From Panax quinquefolius (Eukaryota > Streptophyta > Magnoliopsida > Apiales > Araliaceae): 64,000 bases of DNA. Shown here piece after piece: positions 35,141-48,467 of the stretch; within the stretch, counting starts at the first letter, position 1, and each line of letters opens with the position of its first letter. Position numbers and translations under genes: made by a program. The DNA is taken from the NCBI GenBank assembly GCA_020205615.1, contig CM035169.1, positions 21,986,540 to 22,050,539 on the forward strand, written 5' to 3'. The notes under the pieces were generated by a model. That model ran no database searches, was not told the origin of the DNA, and worked only from the letters and a program-made list of their open reading frames with translations.

Positions 35141-35780
35141 TTAACTCCTGAAGTTCAATAGGAGCCATTCGATATGGGGCTTTGGAAATAGGTTTTGTAC
35201 CGGGTTCAAGGTCGATACAAAATTCAATTTCACGCTCTGGGGGTAGGCCAGGAAGTTCTTCGGGGAATACGTCAGAAATTTATTAACAATAGAAATATCG
35301 CTCAAAACTGACGTATTTTTGTTTAAATCTGTGACATGAGCTAAGAAAGCTTGACATCCATTTTTCAATAAACGAATAGCTTTATGGCTTGAGATGACCG
35401 TGATTAATTTTAATGGTTTGGTCGTTTGAATTCGCATAATAGGTTGATTAGGAATATGAAAACTAATAACCTTACGAAAATAATCAATTTTTGCATGATA
35501 AGTAGTTAACCAATCAATCCCTAGAATCACGTCAAATGCAAGTATTTTTAATGAAATAAGATCGATAGGTAATGTGAGGGTACCGATTTGAACCAAACAA
35601 GACTTATAAACAGTGGATGTAATGAAGGTTTCTCCCAACGGAGTTTCCACAGATAAGTCAAAGTCTAATTTCCTGAGTCAAATTTAATCGATGGCGCAAG
35701 TAGGAGAAATAAAAGAATGGGTAGAACCGGTATCAAATAAAGTGTAGACTTCATTAGAGTTTATGATAAGCTTACCCGTG
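35141..35780 (-). pseudogene. El-3 retropepsin-like protease, broken after the active site
   Basis: The active-site loop LFDTGSTHSFIS is intact (about 35705-35745, minus), then a stop and frame change follow before the open piece 35141-35650 with KSCLVQIGT, LAFDVILGIDWL and HAKIDYFRK. It is the only one of the three elements to keep DTGS: El-1 has DLGL and El-2 has DLSA. The last part runs into the RT linker ([11 protein letters not shown] instead of [13 protein letters not shown], from a frameshift). Confidence 0.85.
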
Positions 35781-35837
35781 ATGACCTCATTCGGGTTCCT
35801 TGCTCTCTGGGAGGTCACAACAAACGCCTCCCACTTT

Positions 35838-37000
35838 CTAGGTTTTGACTTTTACGGGAATGACCTTTGGTGCCTCTATCCTAGTTGAATTTGTCTTCGG
35901 TAAATGACAAAATCGAGCTAAGTGACCTTCTCTTCCACAATTATAACATGTTTTGGACGGCATGGCACAGTTCGGACTGATGTGTCCCTCTTCTCCGCAT
36001 TTGAAGCATATGATAGGTGGTCTTTCTCCTTCCTTAACAACGGGTGCTGGTGCTGACGTCTTTCCATCATTGTTGAATCTCCGTTTCTTAAAATGTCCAT
36101 TCTTATTATTTTGGCCCTGATTACCACCGAAGTGGTTACCATATCTGGCCTGTTGATTCCCTCCACGCTTGTTGTCACCGCTTCGATGACTACTCTCGCT
36201 GGTATTATAACTTTGCCGGCTGCTCTCTTTTAGTTGCGTTGACTCATTATCGCGCTCCACTAACTGAGCCCTATTTACAACATCTGAATACAAACACAGT
36301 TTATGAGAAATAAGATGTTGACGTATCTCCGACTTCAAACCTCTTAAAAACATTCGCGCCATTCTCTCTTCATTATCCACCAAGTGGGACGCAAACCGTG
36401 ATAAGTGATAACTCCGCATAAATTTTGCCTCGTATTGCGACTTACGGTCATATTGTTTTTTGTTCCAACTTGATAAACTCTACCTCCTTCATGTGGCGAA
36501 TACTTTCGGGGAAAGTATTTGTCGTTGAACGACTCTGGAACTTCTCCCAAGATATCTTCAAGATAAAGAGGTTGAGTACGTTTTACCGATTCCCACCGAA
36601 GTCTGCCTCTCGCGCATAACATAAAAGCGGCAAAGGAACCTTTTGCTCCTGAGCATCCCAAGACATCAAATATCTTGGTAATCTGCTTTATCCATGCTTC
36701 CGCGCGAAGTGGTTTTGGCTCTCCCTTAAACTCCGGTGGTCCGGCTCCTTGAATTGTTTAGCGGTGACCGCCGAGAGTTTTTCGTGTTTCCACCTACGTT
36801 TTTGGACAGAGTCGCTCTACTTTCTTTGTTGCATAAATGCATAAAGCCTCGAACATTTGATCATTCATCATTTGGTCGGTGTTGTTGTTTGCATGAGGAT
36901 TGTCGCGCCTTCACGATGCACATTATCCCGATTATTGATATGTGGTGAATCAACGATCGCTTTGTGCTCCATTCTTATTCTCAACATTCTCGGATGTCAT
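35838..37000 (-). pseudogene. gag: El-3 gag with two CCHC zinc knuckles, frameshifted N-terminus
   Basis: ATG at 37000 (minus) as in El-1. The open piece 36344-36661 covers ESVKRTQPLYLEDILGE and FNDKYFPRKYSPHEGG; the piece 35838-36419 (193 codons) covers FLRGLKSEIRQHLISHK, a Ser/Asn/Gln/Gly-rich linker, then CFKCGEEGHISPNC and CYNCGREGHLARFC, both perfect CX2CX4HX4C knuckles. The two pieces overlap in different frames near 36344-36419, so one frameshift parts the capsid-like region from the nucleocapsid. The best preserved gag in the window. Confidence 0.9.
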
Positions 37001-37167
37001 TTTCAGAATCTTGCCACAAAACAAAAGATTAATTGACATGTAACAATTATCTTTATATTCTAATGACCAAATAAAATATACATAAACTTAGGTAGGTCAT
37101 ACTAGCGAAGGTATTCCCGTCTCTCCCTCCTAGTACTTTTCTCACATCTTAGCGAGGATCATATCCT

Positions 37168-37181
37168 TAGCTTTGATACCA
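37168..37181 (-). other. El-3 primer binding site
   Basis: Minus-strand TGGTATCAAAGCTA three bases inside the 5' LTR end; TGGTATC plus AGC matches the initiator-Met tRNA primer site. Confidence 0.85.
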
Positions 37182-37184
37182 CCG

Positions 37185-39630
37185 TGGCGCCCCCAAAATT
37201 AGGTATACATCACCCATCATGGGTCGCCACTATATACGTGGTATGTAATTTAAATACAACTTATTAACATAAGCTGTCTTGTACAATACGACATAAAAGC
37301 GTGAGTTTAAATACAAATATAAATCTACTAGATATTATACAAACTCAAACAAAAAGTCCTCATTACAATTATTATCACACTATTTCACGAATAGTAAAGA
37401 GGACTACTAATCTTATCTTGAGGACCATCACTCGTTTCCCAGACTCGTCGACTATATTCTCATTTCACAAGAGAACGGTGAAAGAAAGGGTGAGCTCAAC
37501 TAGCCCAAGAAGAAATATTATGACTAAGATAATGCGAGAATAAATTATCAATAGTCTTCAACAATGTTAAACCGATAAAAACAATGATAAACAACCGGTT
37601 TAAGCTGCGGTGGAATATGCAATCCATTAAAAGAGTCAGTAGAAAATAAAATCTACTATCTTTTATGATTTAAAAGGTTTTTCATCATCATTTGTTATAT
37701 TTGAGACTCGGCTTTAATAAATAATCCACATCATCGAATCACCCACGCACTACTGGCCGAGGATATTCTTTAGTATCACGACCACAATTATTCACGCACT
37801 ACTGGCCAAGAATAGTTGTGTATTCATTAATGGTCATGATCATGCCAACAACTATCCATCAATGCAATCTACCACCGAGGATTTTTACCACATCATTTGT
37901 AACATTACGGTCATGATTACAAGAATAATCCTCGGTCATAATCATACCAAGTCCATCCATGCTCTACAGGCCACGAGATGACTTTAAAAAAATATAAACA
38001 TGAGGATGATGACAATGATATAAGAATTCAATAAAACAAGTTCAAGAATTATTTTATCCGGAATTATTAACGTCCAAATGTCAACATGAATCTTGCTTTT
38101 GTAGAGTAAAATTCAAGAATGATCGAGGAAGAATATTTCCATGAAAAGATCTTTGGATGAAACGCAAATATCAAGGATATTCTACTAATTTCATGGAGTA
38201 TAGAAGTCAAAGTTTTAACCATTTGGGTATAATAAAGAATGGAATAACAAAAGAAATCACCATGCATGCGGTACCGCATGAGCAGTTATTCAGCGAGAAT
38301 AATAATAACGGAACGGAACCAGTCGTGAAATTCACACCAAGCGAGGATGTTCCAACGAGAATAATAAAGATGGAACCGGATCCGGTGTAAAACACATGAT
38401 AGGATATTCCAACAGAATGATAAAGAGCGGAACCAGTCCGGTGTAAAACACATGCATGAGGATGTTCAGCGAGTAATAATAATAAAAGCGGAACCGGTCG
38501 GTGTAAAACACATGTATGGGATGTTCCAACAGGATAATAGAAGAATGTCACCAAGTATAGGGTAAATCAGCGTATACAAAGTTATTCCAGCAGAATAATA
38601 AGCAATGGAATAACATAAGGATTTCACCAAGTATAGGGTATGGCGTGCTCTGAGGTTATGTATAGGGTATGCCACTTTTTAAAGTTATTCCAATGGAATA
38701 ATAGTGAATGGAATAATGAAGTTCTCTTCAAGAAGAAAGAATAACACCCCTTACCGTAAAAAGAACCTGAATATAGAAGTAGTGAAGTAGCGAGAATACT
38801 CTTCTTCTTTCTATAACTTTCTCTCTATAGCTTCTCTCTATAATTTCTCTCTCTAGAGTTTCAATGAATTCGTAAGAAAATAATGAAGGAATGAGCTTTA
38901 TTTATAGGAAAATGGAATGCATAGTAACTAATCCATGAACGGTCCAGATTGATTTACTTTAATCGACGGTCCATATTTAAAGCAAAATCTTTTAAATAAA
39001 ATATAATATATTCTATTTATATAAAAACATTTTACTATGCAAACACTATCTGCAAAACACTATGCAAAACACTATGCAACACTACGCATAATAAAATATA
39101 ATATAATATTTTATTTATAAAATAACTTTAATAAAGTATTCTATTTTATATAAAAGATGTTTTACATTTTATTACGTTAATAATACGAATAAAACAAAAA
39201 GTCATTATCTATAATAATTCAACATAATAATGGAATCAAACCGTGAGTGACTTCTCACATAAGCATCAATAATCAATACCGTGCTGCTTTATGCAACCAC
39301 ATGTATTCATCGTACTTTTACTACTAGAAAGTAGTTCAACAATTATCAACCGGTAAAACTTCCATAGTTATTTCAATAAAATATTTTTGTCGTTTTCTCA
39401 ATCAAACAATAATTACATTATGGGGTCCACCAATGATTGAGTAGTTGTCACGAATATTCCCCGCTAAACCGAATATTCCCGACCAATCGAATATAATATA
39501 ACCACTTGCATACTTTGCAAAATTTATAAATATTACCCACAACTATAACATTATATCAAATTATTCCATAATATTCAAAAATAATATTTATAGAAAATTC
39601 ATCTTTATTTATAAAAAGTGGGGTCTTACA
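37185..39630 (-). repeat. El-3 5' LTR (A1)
   Basis: TGGCGCCCCCAAAATTAGG at 37185 to GGGGTCTTACA at 39630, 2446 bases, closely matching the 3' LTR at 29915-32346 block by block. Most differences are short indels at CG-rich words, for example at the GGCCGAGGATATTC hairpin (37757 against 30478). Confidence 0.92.
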
Positions 39631-41094
39631 AGAATACTCAAAGTATACTCAAAATACTCACAAGAATACGCCGATAATATAGAGAGAAAATCTTCAATTT
39701 TCGGTGTGATTTTCAATTCTAACCTAAGGCCTATTTATAGGAAAATGCTAGAATAATTAAAAAAGCTAGTAAAATTTAATATAATATTATTATTTATAAT
39801 AAAATTTCCTACGCCTATTAGAATTCAGCTCCTAGCATTACCCACATGCTCACCTTCTAGAAAAAGTAATAAAAACGTTTTTCCAATTTAAAATATTTTA
39901 AACTTCCAAAATCAATTATTTCGGAGCTTCGAAACTTCAATAATTCATATTAAATAGCCTTTCTATCAGAAAATTCGAATCTCGCGACTTTTTATAGGAA
40001 ATTCAATTCTCTACAACTTTGTAGAAGAACGTTTTTCCAAATTCCAAACAAAAATTGACCGAAATCCACAAACGGGAGATTTTACATTTATAATCAAATT
40101 TCGATCAATAAATGGGGTCCATGAGACATGTTTAACATGTTTTAAACATTTATTGCAACAAAATACTCTTCCTCCTCCTAGATACTCATATATCCCACAT
40201 TCGTTGTAAAAATATCACCATTATTATATTATTAAAATATAATAATATATTTAAATGAATTATTTTATCGAAAAAGATAAAATTTCAATTTTCAACAATT
40301 GTCACATTAAAATTTTCTCCATCTATATCCACATAAAATCAATATTTTTCTCATCATATGAAACAATAATTATTTATTCACAAATAATATTACAGTAATC
40401 ACAATATCGACAACAGACGGTTCAGAAAGGAAAGAGGGGCTTTCCAATAAGAATTTTTTCTCTTCTTGGCGCAATTGATTAGGTGACCAAACCTCTCCTT
40501 AGACGTAACTTTCTAGACATTGCCAATAATGTTATCTAATAATATTATTAGGATAATATGAATTATTGCTTCGATAATGAAAAAATCTTTGTGTAATGAC
40601 AATTATTGAAACAACAAAGAATATAAAATATCAACGCAGTTAAGAATTATTAAATTAATAAAAAATCGATGAAAGAATTATTCGTAACCATTATTGAGTA
40701 GTGCCTTCTTACGTAAGAATCAATAATTGGTGCAATCATCGTGTCTTCCGTGTTTTAACCAATTAAAGTATTTTAACAAGATTAATCTGTAATAACTACG
40801 CCGTTATTTTTTAAACAACTTATATTTGTTGTTTTCTTCATCCAATCGCTTTCAGTTATGGGGGCACACATTTGCTACTTGGGTTGCATTTAATATTCCC
40901 GACAAAGATTTAATATTCCACGACCAAACAAATATTCCCGACAACAATGAATATTTTATAACCACTTCTGCTTATTTTGAAATATTTTCATGATTTTACC
41001 CATAACTATCCACATTAATCAAATCAACCCTTACTATTTCAAAATAATAAATATGGAAAATTAAATTTCATTAATAATAAGTTGGGGTCTTACA
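39631..41094 (-). repeat. El-2 3' LTR (B), U3-side part
   Basis: Continues the LTR broken at 29914: ACTCAAAGTATACTC at 39636, the B TATA region (about 39730-39741, minus), CTCTTCCTCCTCCTAGATACTC (about 40165-40187), and the terminus GGGGTCTTACA at 41094, followed by the PPT of El-2. Confidence 0.88.
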
Positions 41095-41099
41095 ACCTC

Positions 41100-42560
41100 C
41101 CTCCTTATGAAATTTCGTCCTCGAAATCGACGTCACGTGCACTGTGTGTTCAAAAGGTGAGGATACCTCGCTTTCATTTCCGTTTCCAATTCCCGTGTCA
41201 TTTCCTATATAGCATGATTCCTCCACAAAACTTTAACTTGTGGTATGACCTTTCTTGGCGTGGGACATGCTCCTTCCTATCCAAGATCTTGACAGTACCT
41301 CCTCATACGTTAAGTCTTCGGCTATGTCATCCGGTTCTAACTTTATAACGTGATTCGGGTCTTTCACATATTTACTTAAATATGATATATGAAACACATT
41401 ATGAACACGAGACATACTCGGAGGTAACGCGAGTCTATAGGCTACATTTCCTACTCGGTCAAGAATTTGAAATGGACCAATAAATCGTGGATTAAGCTTT
41501 CCTTTCTTCCCAAATCTTGTAACTCCCTTCCATGGAGCAACTCGCAACAACACATGATCCCCTATACTAAATTCCACGTCCTTTCGATGAAGATCCGCAT
41601 AACTCTTTTGTCGATCTTGTGCCGCTTTGTATCGTTGTCGAATCATTTGGATCTTTTCCAGTAGTCATACGTATTTAACTTTCGGGTCCTAACAATGTTG
41701 CTTCACCCACCTCGCCCCAACATACCGGAGAGCGACACTTTCGTCCATATAATGCTTCAAATGGAGCCACACCTATACTTGCTTGATAAGCTCGTTGTTG
41801 TAGGAGAATTCTACCAATGGTAAATACTTATCCCAATCGCCCTTGAAGTCCAGGGACACGAGTCTTAATAAATCTTCAAGAGTTTGAATAGTCCTTTTTG
41901 ATTGTCCGTCCGTTTAAGGATGGTATGCCGAACTGAATCGTAAATCCGTGCCCATAGCTTTTTGCAAGCTAACCCAAAATCTTGAAGTGAATCTTGGGTC
42001 ACGATCCGAAACTATGGATACAGGCATGCCATGCAACCTCACAATCTCATTCACGTATATACTAGCAAGACGCTCAAGTGAATAAGTCTCCGTGACGGCA
42101 AGAAGAAATGAGCGGAGACTTGGTTAATCTATCAACAATAACCCAAATAGCATTGATGCCTTGAGAAACCGTAGGAAGAAGACCAAGCTCTAAATCCATG
42201 GTAATGTGTTCCCACTTCCATTTCGGAATCTCAAGTGGTTGCAACGGACCCTTAGGTACTAGATGCTCCGCCTTTACACGTTGACAAGTTAAACACATTG
42301 AGATAAACTTTGCAATCTCTCTCTTCATATTGTTCCACCAAAATGTATGTCGAAGATCACGATACATTTTAGTACTTCCGGATGGATTGCAAATGGTGTA
42401 TTGTGTGCCTCCATCATAATCTTGTACTTCAAATCGTAGTCGTTTGAACACAAAGTCTAGAATGGACTCAAGTATTCCTTCTTCATCAATTCTCGCCCAA
42501 ATAGCTCCTCTTGTACTTTCTTCTTCATACGCATCGCCTCCCGGATCGGTGGCTTGGGCA
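41100..42560 (-). pseudogene. El-2 integrase and chromodomain-like tail, broken
   Basis: The piece at 42074-42451 has the zinc-binding and core start: MYRDLRHTFWWNNMKREIAKF, CLTCQRVKAEH (HHCC-type zinc-binding part) and KWEHITMDL, with the first catalytic aspartate of the DDE triad in TMD. The piece at 41233-41646 has RQKSYADLHRKDVEF, GDHVLLRVAPWKGVTRFGKK, PRFIGPFQIL and MSRVHNVFHISYLSKYV, the GPF/Y module of integrase C-termini. The chromodomain-like tail (about 41100-41300) is out of frame. Similar length and order to El-3. Confidence 0.87.
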
Positions 42561-42599
42561 ACCTTAACTTTTTCTATTAAAGTTGGCTCTATACATTAT

Positions 42600-43950
42600 A
42601 CTTGACATCATCGCACTCGTTCTCAGATATGATCTTCTACTCAACGCGTCGCCTACCACGTTCGCTTTTCCGGGATGGTATTGAATAGTGTGGTCGTAGT
42701 CTTTCAATAGCTCGAGCCAACGTCATTGCCGCATGATGTTGAGTTCTTTTTGAGTGAAGAAATATTTAAAGGCTTTTATGGTCCGAATATATCTCCACTT
42801 TCTCCCCATATAGATAGTGCCTCCATATCTTTAGAAATAAAAACGATCGCCGCTAACTCTAGATCATGAGTAGGATAATTCCTCTCATACTCTTTAAGTT
42901 GTCATGAGGCATAGGCTATGACTTTCCCACGTTGCATGAGAACACATCCTAACCCTTTTGCTCAAGCATCGATTTGTAGATAACAAATCCATCCGAACCA
43001 GATGGTATTGTTAGAACAGTGCGCCAAATAAGTCTCCTCTTAAGCTCTTGGAAACTTTTCTCGCATTCTTCGCCTCCAAACGAATTTTGTATCCTTCCGA
43101 AAGTTAGCCGAGTTAATGGAGTAGCGATTCGAGAAAATCCTTCCACGAATCTCCGATAATAACCGCTAAGCCCAAAAACTACGCTTGATCCACCGACTTT
43201 TGGTTGCTCCCAACTTTGTATTGCTTCAATCTTCGTCGGATCAACAGATACTCCATGTTTTGACACTGACGTGCCCAAGAAATGCTACTTGCTCTAGCCG
43301 AACTCGCATTTCTTCAATTTGGCATATAGTTGGTTTTCACGAAGCCTTTGGAGTACCAGCTTCAAATGGTGCTCATGATCTTCACGGCTTTTGGAATATA
43401 TGAGGATGTCATCAATAAAGACAACAACGAATTGATCTAAATATTCCTTGAATACTTGGTTCATCATATCCATGAAAGCCGCAGGAGCATTAGTCAGTCC
43501 GAAAGACATGACTAAGAATTCATAATGCCCATACCGAAGTTTCAAGGCGTCTTTGGAATATCCTCGATTCTAATCTTCAATTTGATGATATCCGTAATCG
43601 AAGATCGATTTTTTGAAAAGAATTGTGCCCCTTGCAATCGGTCAAACAAGTCATCAATACGAGGTAGAGGATACCTATTCTTGATGGTGACATGGTTCAA
43701 TTCTCGATAGTCAATACAAAGTCGCATACTCCCGTCTTTCTTCTTTACGAATAAAACAGAGCACCCCAAGGAGATGTACTTGGGACGAATGAAACCGATG
43801 TCCAACAATTCTCGTAGTTGGACCTTTAACTCCCGAAGTTCAATAGAGCCATTCGATATGGGGTTTTAGAAATGGACTTTGTACTGTGTTCAAGATCAAT
43901 AAAGAATTCAACTTCACGTTCGGGGTAGGCTAAGGAAGTTCTTCAGAAAT
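42600..43950 (-). pseudogene. El-2 reverse transcriptase and RNase H, broken
   Basis: 43542-43808: [19 protein letters not shown] and [20 protein letters not shown]. 43294-43545: [26 protein letters not shown] (43408-43419), [16 protein letters not shown]. 42949-43278: VSVDPTKIEAIQSWEQPK, SGYYRRFVEGFSRIATPLT. The RNase H end (about 42640-42720) is present in pieces. This is the copy with the longest readable RT thumb/connection. Confidence 0.9.
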
Positions 43951-44470
43951 ACGTCGGAAAGTCAATACAAACAGAATATTATTCAAATTTGACGTGTCTT
44001 TATTCAAATCCATAACATGGGCTAAGAAAGCTTGACATCCGTTTTCAATAAATGAATAGCTTTATGATTAGATATAATGTTGATTGATTTTAATGGTTTA
44101 GTTGCTTGAATTGCATAACGGGTTGGTTAGGAATATGAAAACTAACAACCTTACGAAAACAATCAATTTTGGCATGATGAGTAGTTAACCAATCAATCCC
44201 TAAAATCACATCAAAAGCAAGTATCTTTAAAGAGATAAGGTCACGGTGTAAGGTGATGGTGCCAACTTGAATCAAACAAGATTTATAAACGATGGATGTG
44301 ATGAAAGTTTCTCTAACGGGAGTTTCCACAGATAGGTCAAAGTCTAATTTCTCCGAGTCAAGTTTAAACGTTGAGCACAAGTAGAGAGATAAATGAATGG
44401 GTAGCACTTAGATCAAGTAAGGTATAAACTTCACAAAATTTATAAATAGCTTACCGTGATCACCTCGTTT
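43951..44470 (-). pseudogene. El-2 retropepsin-like protease, broken
   Basis: Open piece 44090-44407 with LDFDLSVETPVRETFI, KSCLIQVGT, LAFDVILGIDWL and HAKIDCFRK. The active-site loop (about 44405-44425) reads LLDLSATH where LFDTGSTH is expected, so the catalytic aspartate context is lost. Confidence 0.82.
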
Positions 44471-44479
44471 GGGTTCCTC

Positions 44480-45708
44480 GATTATGACCAATCACAACAA
44501 ACGCTTCTTCCAGAACCGTTGACTTTGACTTTTTCGGGAAAGTCTTTTGAGTCGCCGAATCCCTCATTGAACTAGGTTTTGCTACCGCATAATCTCGAGC
44601 GATATGTCCTTCCTTTCCACAATTATAAGCATACCTTGAATTGTCAGGACGGTTTGACCTGATATGTCCCTCTTCCCAAGATTTATAGATACGACCGGTG
44701 GTCGTTCTCCTCCCTTAGAACCGGTTACTACTGCAAGATCGCTGTCGTCTTCACATGGTCGTTGTTAAATCTCCTCTTTTAAAATCTCCTCCCGACTCAT
44801 TTCTTCTATTTTCATGGCTATGATTACCACCGAGTGGTTACCATTTTGTCCGTCTTTTTCTTTCTCTCATTGATTATTGTTGTTTTGTTGATTTGCTTTC
44901 TCCCCAGTATGATCCCGGTTGTGGTCCTCGGTTGGCCGTACTCGTTATCTCGCTCTAATAATTGAGCCCTGCTTACAACATCCGAATAGAGAGAAAATTT
45001 ATGAGAAATGAGATATTTTCGCATATCTGGGTTTCAAACCTCTCAAAAACATCCGCCATAATCGTTCCTCATTCTCCACCAAATGAGGTGCAAACACTCG
45101 ATAACTCTCGCAAACTTTGCCTCGTCATCGAGACACCGTCATGTTGTTTTGTTCTAACTCGATGAACTCCACTTCCTTCGTATACGACGTAACACTTTCG
45201 GGAAAGTATTTGTCATTAAATAGCTTCAAACGTCTCCCAAGACATGCTTTGAGTCTTGGTTTGGATGGGTACGCTTTACAAACTCCCACCAGTGAATGCG
45301 CTTCACCACGTAACATAAAAGGTGGCGAATGGAACCTTCATTCCTCGTGCATCCCAAGACATCGAATATCTTGGTAATTTGCTTGACCCATGTTTCCACC
45401 ATGATCGGATCTGGCTTTCCTTAAATTCGGTGGTCCCAACTCTTTGAGGCTCGCTTGCATTTGTGACAACCCCGTGAATTGTTATCATTTCTCCTCAGAT
45501 TTTGAACACGAAGTCTCCCTCGCTTGATTTTGCATGAATCGCAAAAACTTCTAAACATCCCTCGTTCATCATCGCTTTCAATGGTGTTGTTCACGCGGGA
45601 GGAACATTGCCCTGACTGTTGCACGTTCTCCTCGTTGGTGAGTACAAAGCGTCTCCACGGTCTCATTTCCTTTGTTAATATTCTCACGACATTCTCAAAT
45701 ATCGCCAT
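44480..45708 (-). pseudogene. gag: El-2 gag, broken
   Basis: A start at 45708 (MAIFENVV) leads the piece running down to 45421. The capsid-like core appears in separate frames: AYPSKPRLKACLG, LEQNNMTVSR (45125-45160), RKYLISHKFSLYSDVVSRAQLLERDNE (44955-45024). The knuckle region near 44620-44720 is degraded and no intact CCHC motif is readable. This N-terminus differs from the El-1 and El-3 gag N-termini. Confidence 0.78.
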
Positions 45709-45862
45709 AAAACAAGGGTTAATTAAGGAAATCAATATATCACATAATATCCCTATATCTTGACCAACTAACAAATAAGCTTAGGTAGGACACACCTAGC
45801 GAAGGATTTACTCGCTCTCCCTTCTAGTTCTATTCCCGATCTCCGCTTGGAGATCATATCCC

Positions 45863-45876
45863 TAAGCTCGATACCA
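45863..45876 (-). other. El-2 primer binding site
   Basis: Minus-strand TGGTATCGAGCTTA, identical to the El-1 site, just inside the 5' LTR. Confidence 0.82.
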
Positions 45877-45880
45877 ATCG

Positions 45881-48467
45881 TGGACGCCCCCAAAATAGGT
45901 ATACATCACCCATTTTGAGTTGTCAATACATGGTACGTAAAACAACTACAACTTTATTATTACAACAAGAAAACTGTGAGTTTAAATACAAATATTATCT
46001 TCAGACAATATCTATACTCAAATAAATCCTCATCACATTTATTGATACATTATTTTACAAAATGGTGAGGACTACTAAACAACTCTCTCTAGAACCTTCA
46101 TTCCATACCCCGACTGCATTTCTATTTATATTCTCGCCTCCGGAGAAAAATGGAACAAAAAGGAAAAGGTGAGCTCAACTAGCTCAAGAAAGAATATTAT
46201 GACTAAGATAATATACAACAAATTACCGTTAGTCTTCAACAGGAAAAATCTAATAGAATACAATAGACAACAAATTTTAAATCAATATTCGCAATGAAAT
46301 AATAATTCATTAGAAGAGTTAAGTAGAGAATGCAAACTACTATCTTACATGTATGAATTTAAAAGTTCATCGCTCATCTTTTATCCCCGTAACATCAATC
46401 AATATATATCCGGAATCACATATTCATCTTCAGACTACAGCCAAAGATATTCATCATTAATTAGTGTTCATCTAAACACTGCTCATCTTTGCACTACAGC
46501 CAAAGATATTCTTCAGAAATCATTCATCTTTGCACTACAAAGCCAAAGATATTCCATAATATCATCATTTAAGATCGAAGAAGATGATGAAAATATTTTA
46601 AAGAAAGCGAATCCGGTGAAACAAAATGACAAGGATTAAGTATTAAGGATTCGTACTTTGTTTTATCCATGTCCAAAAATACCTCAAAAATAATTATAGT
46701 GGTATAAAATTCAAGAATGATCAAAATATGGATACAATCAAAGCTAGTATCCAAAATAGATATTTTGACGAAAAGAAAATTTTTATTTTTCGATGAATAG
46801 TCTTGTATTATTAAGTGAAGATCAAGATATCGTGAATAAGAACTTCGACACCAAAAGTTCCAAATTTGAAAAAAAACTTCAGATCAATATTTCAACACAA
46901 TGATATTGAAGAAATAATATCATTCTGATAAAAAAATAATATCCCTTACCTCACAAAAAAGACAAGATTTCAGATTTGAAACACCGGATATCGATTTATA
47001 ACTGAACTTGTACCAGTATAGCAATACTCAAAGTATACTCAAAATACTCACAAGAATACGCTCGATAATATAGAGAGAAAACTTCAATTTACGGTGTGAT
47101 TTTCAATTCTAACCTAAGACTCTATTTATAGGAAAACGCTTAGAACACCAAAAGTAAAAATTTAATATAATATTATTATTTATAATAAAATTTCCACGCC
47201 TATTAGAATTCAGCTCCTAGCATTTCCCACATGCTCACCTTCTAGAAAAAGTAATAAAAACGTTTTTCCAATTTAAAATATTTTAAACTTCCAAAATCAA
47301 TTATTTTGAACTTGAACTTCAATAATTCATAATAAATAGCCCTTCTATCAGAAAATTGAATCTCGCGACTTTTTTTATAGGAAATTCAATTTCTACAACT
47401 TTGTAGAAGAACGTTTTTCCAAATTCCAAATAAAAATTGACCGAAATCCACAAACGGGAGATTTTATGTGTTATAATCAAATTTCAAATCAATAAATGGG
47501 GTCCACCGAGCATGTTTAACATGTTTTAAACATTTATTGCAACAAAAATACTCTTCCTCCTCGTATACTCATATATCCCACATTCGTTATAAAAATATCA
47601 CCATTATTATATTATTAAAATATAATAATATATTTAAATGAATTATTTTATCAGAAAAAGATAAAATTTCAATTTTCAACAATTGTCACATTAAAAATTT
47701 TCTCCATCTATATCCACATAAAATCAATATTTTCCTCATCATATGAATCAATAATTATTTATTCACAAATAATATTACGTAATCACAATATCGACAACCG
47801 CGCAGGTCCAGTGAAAGAGGGGCTTTCCAATAAGAATTTCTCCTTACTGGCGCGCAATTAGGTGACCAAACCTCTCCTTAGACAGAACTTTCTAGACATT
47901 GCCAATAATGTTATCTAATAATATTATTCAGATAATATGAATTATTGCTTCGATAATGAAAAAATCTTGTGTAATGACAATTATTGAAAACAATGAAGAA
48001 TATAAAATATCAACGCAAAGAATTATTAAATCAATAAAATATTGAGCGAAGAATTACCGTAACCATTATTGAGTAGTGCCTTCTTACGTAAGAATCAATA
48101 ATTGGTGCAATACCGCAGGTGTCTTCTTGTGTTTTAACCATCGAGTATTTTAACAAAGATTAATCTGTGAATAACTACGCTAGTTATTTTTAAACAACTT
48201 ATATTTGTCGTTTTCTTCATCCAATCGCTTCAGTTATGGGCCCACACATTTCGCGGCCGCATTTAATATTCCCGACAAAGATTTAATATTCCACGACCAA
48301 ACGAATATTCCCCGGACAACAATGAATATTTTATAACCACTTGCTTATTTTGAAATATTTGCGTATTTTACCCATAACTATCCACATTAATCAAATCAAC
48401 CCTTACTATTTCAAAATAATAAATATGGAAAATTAAATTTCATTAATAATAAGTTGGGGTCTTTACA
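45881..48467 (-). repeat. El-2 5' LTR (B)
   Basis: From TGGACGCCCCC (45881) to GGTCTTTACA (48467), 2587 bases. Carries CAAAG/CTTTG hairpin units (46430-46555), the TATA region (about 47119-47130, minus) and the CTCTTCCTCCTCGTATACTC block (47552). Nearly co-linear with the split 3' LTR. Confidence 0.9.

Larger units (their letters stand above)
29915..39630 (-). mobile_element. El-3: most complete Del/Tekay-type element (A1), inserted in the El-2 3' LTR
   Basis: A full 9.7-kb minus-strand element: 5' LTR 37185-39630, PBS 37168-37181, gag 35838-37000, protease about 35141-35780, RT/RNase H 33857-35140, integrase and chromodomain-like tail about 32410-33850, PPT 32348-32358, 3' LTR 29915-32346. 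Flanks GCAAT (29910-29914) and AGAAT (39631-39635) form an imperfect TSD, and the B LTR continues in register beyond both ends. It is the innermost, hence youngest, of the three full-length elements. Its gag is the best preserved, with two intact CCHC knuckles, but pol has stops and frameshifts. Confidence 0.93.
28745..48467 (-). mobile_element. El-2: Del/Tekay-type Ty3/gypsy element (B LTRs) inserted in El-1
   Basis: Minus-strand element: 5' LTR 45881-48467, PBS 45863-45876, gag 44480-45708, pol 41100-44470, PPT 41096-41106, 3' LTR 28745-29914 plus 39631-41094 (split by El-3). It sits in the RNase H/integrase part of El-1. Flanks GCAAA (28740-28744) and AGAAA (48469-48473) are a diverged TSD. 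The two LTRs look nearly identical by eye (for example 28860-28980 against 45990-46110), which suggests a young insertion, yet its genes are heavily broken. Confidence 0.9.
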
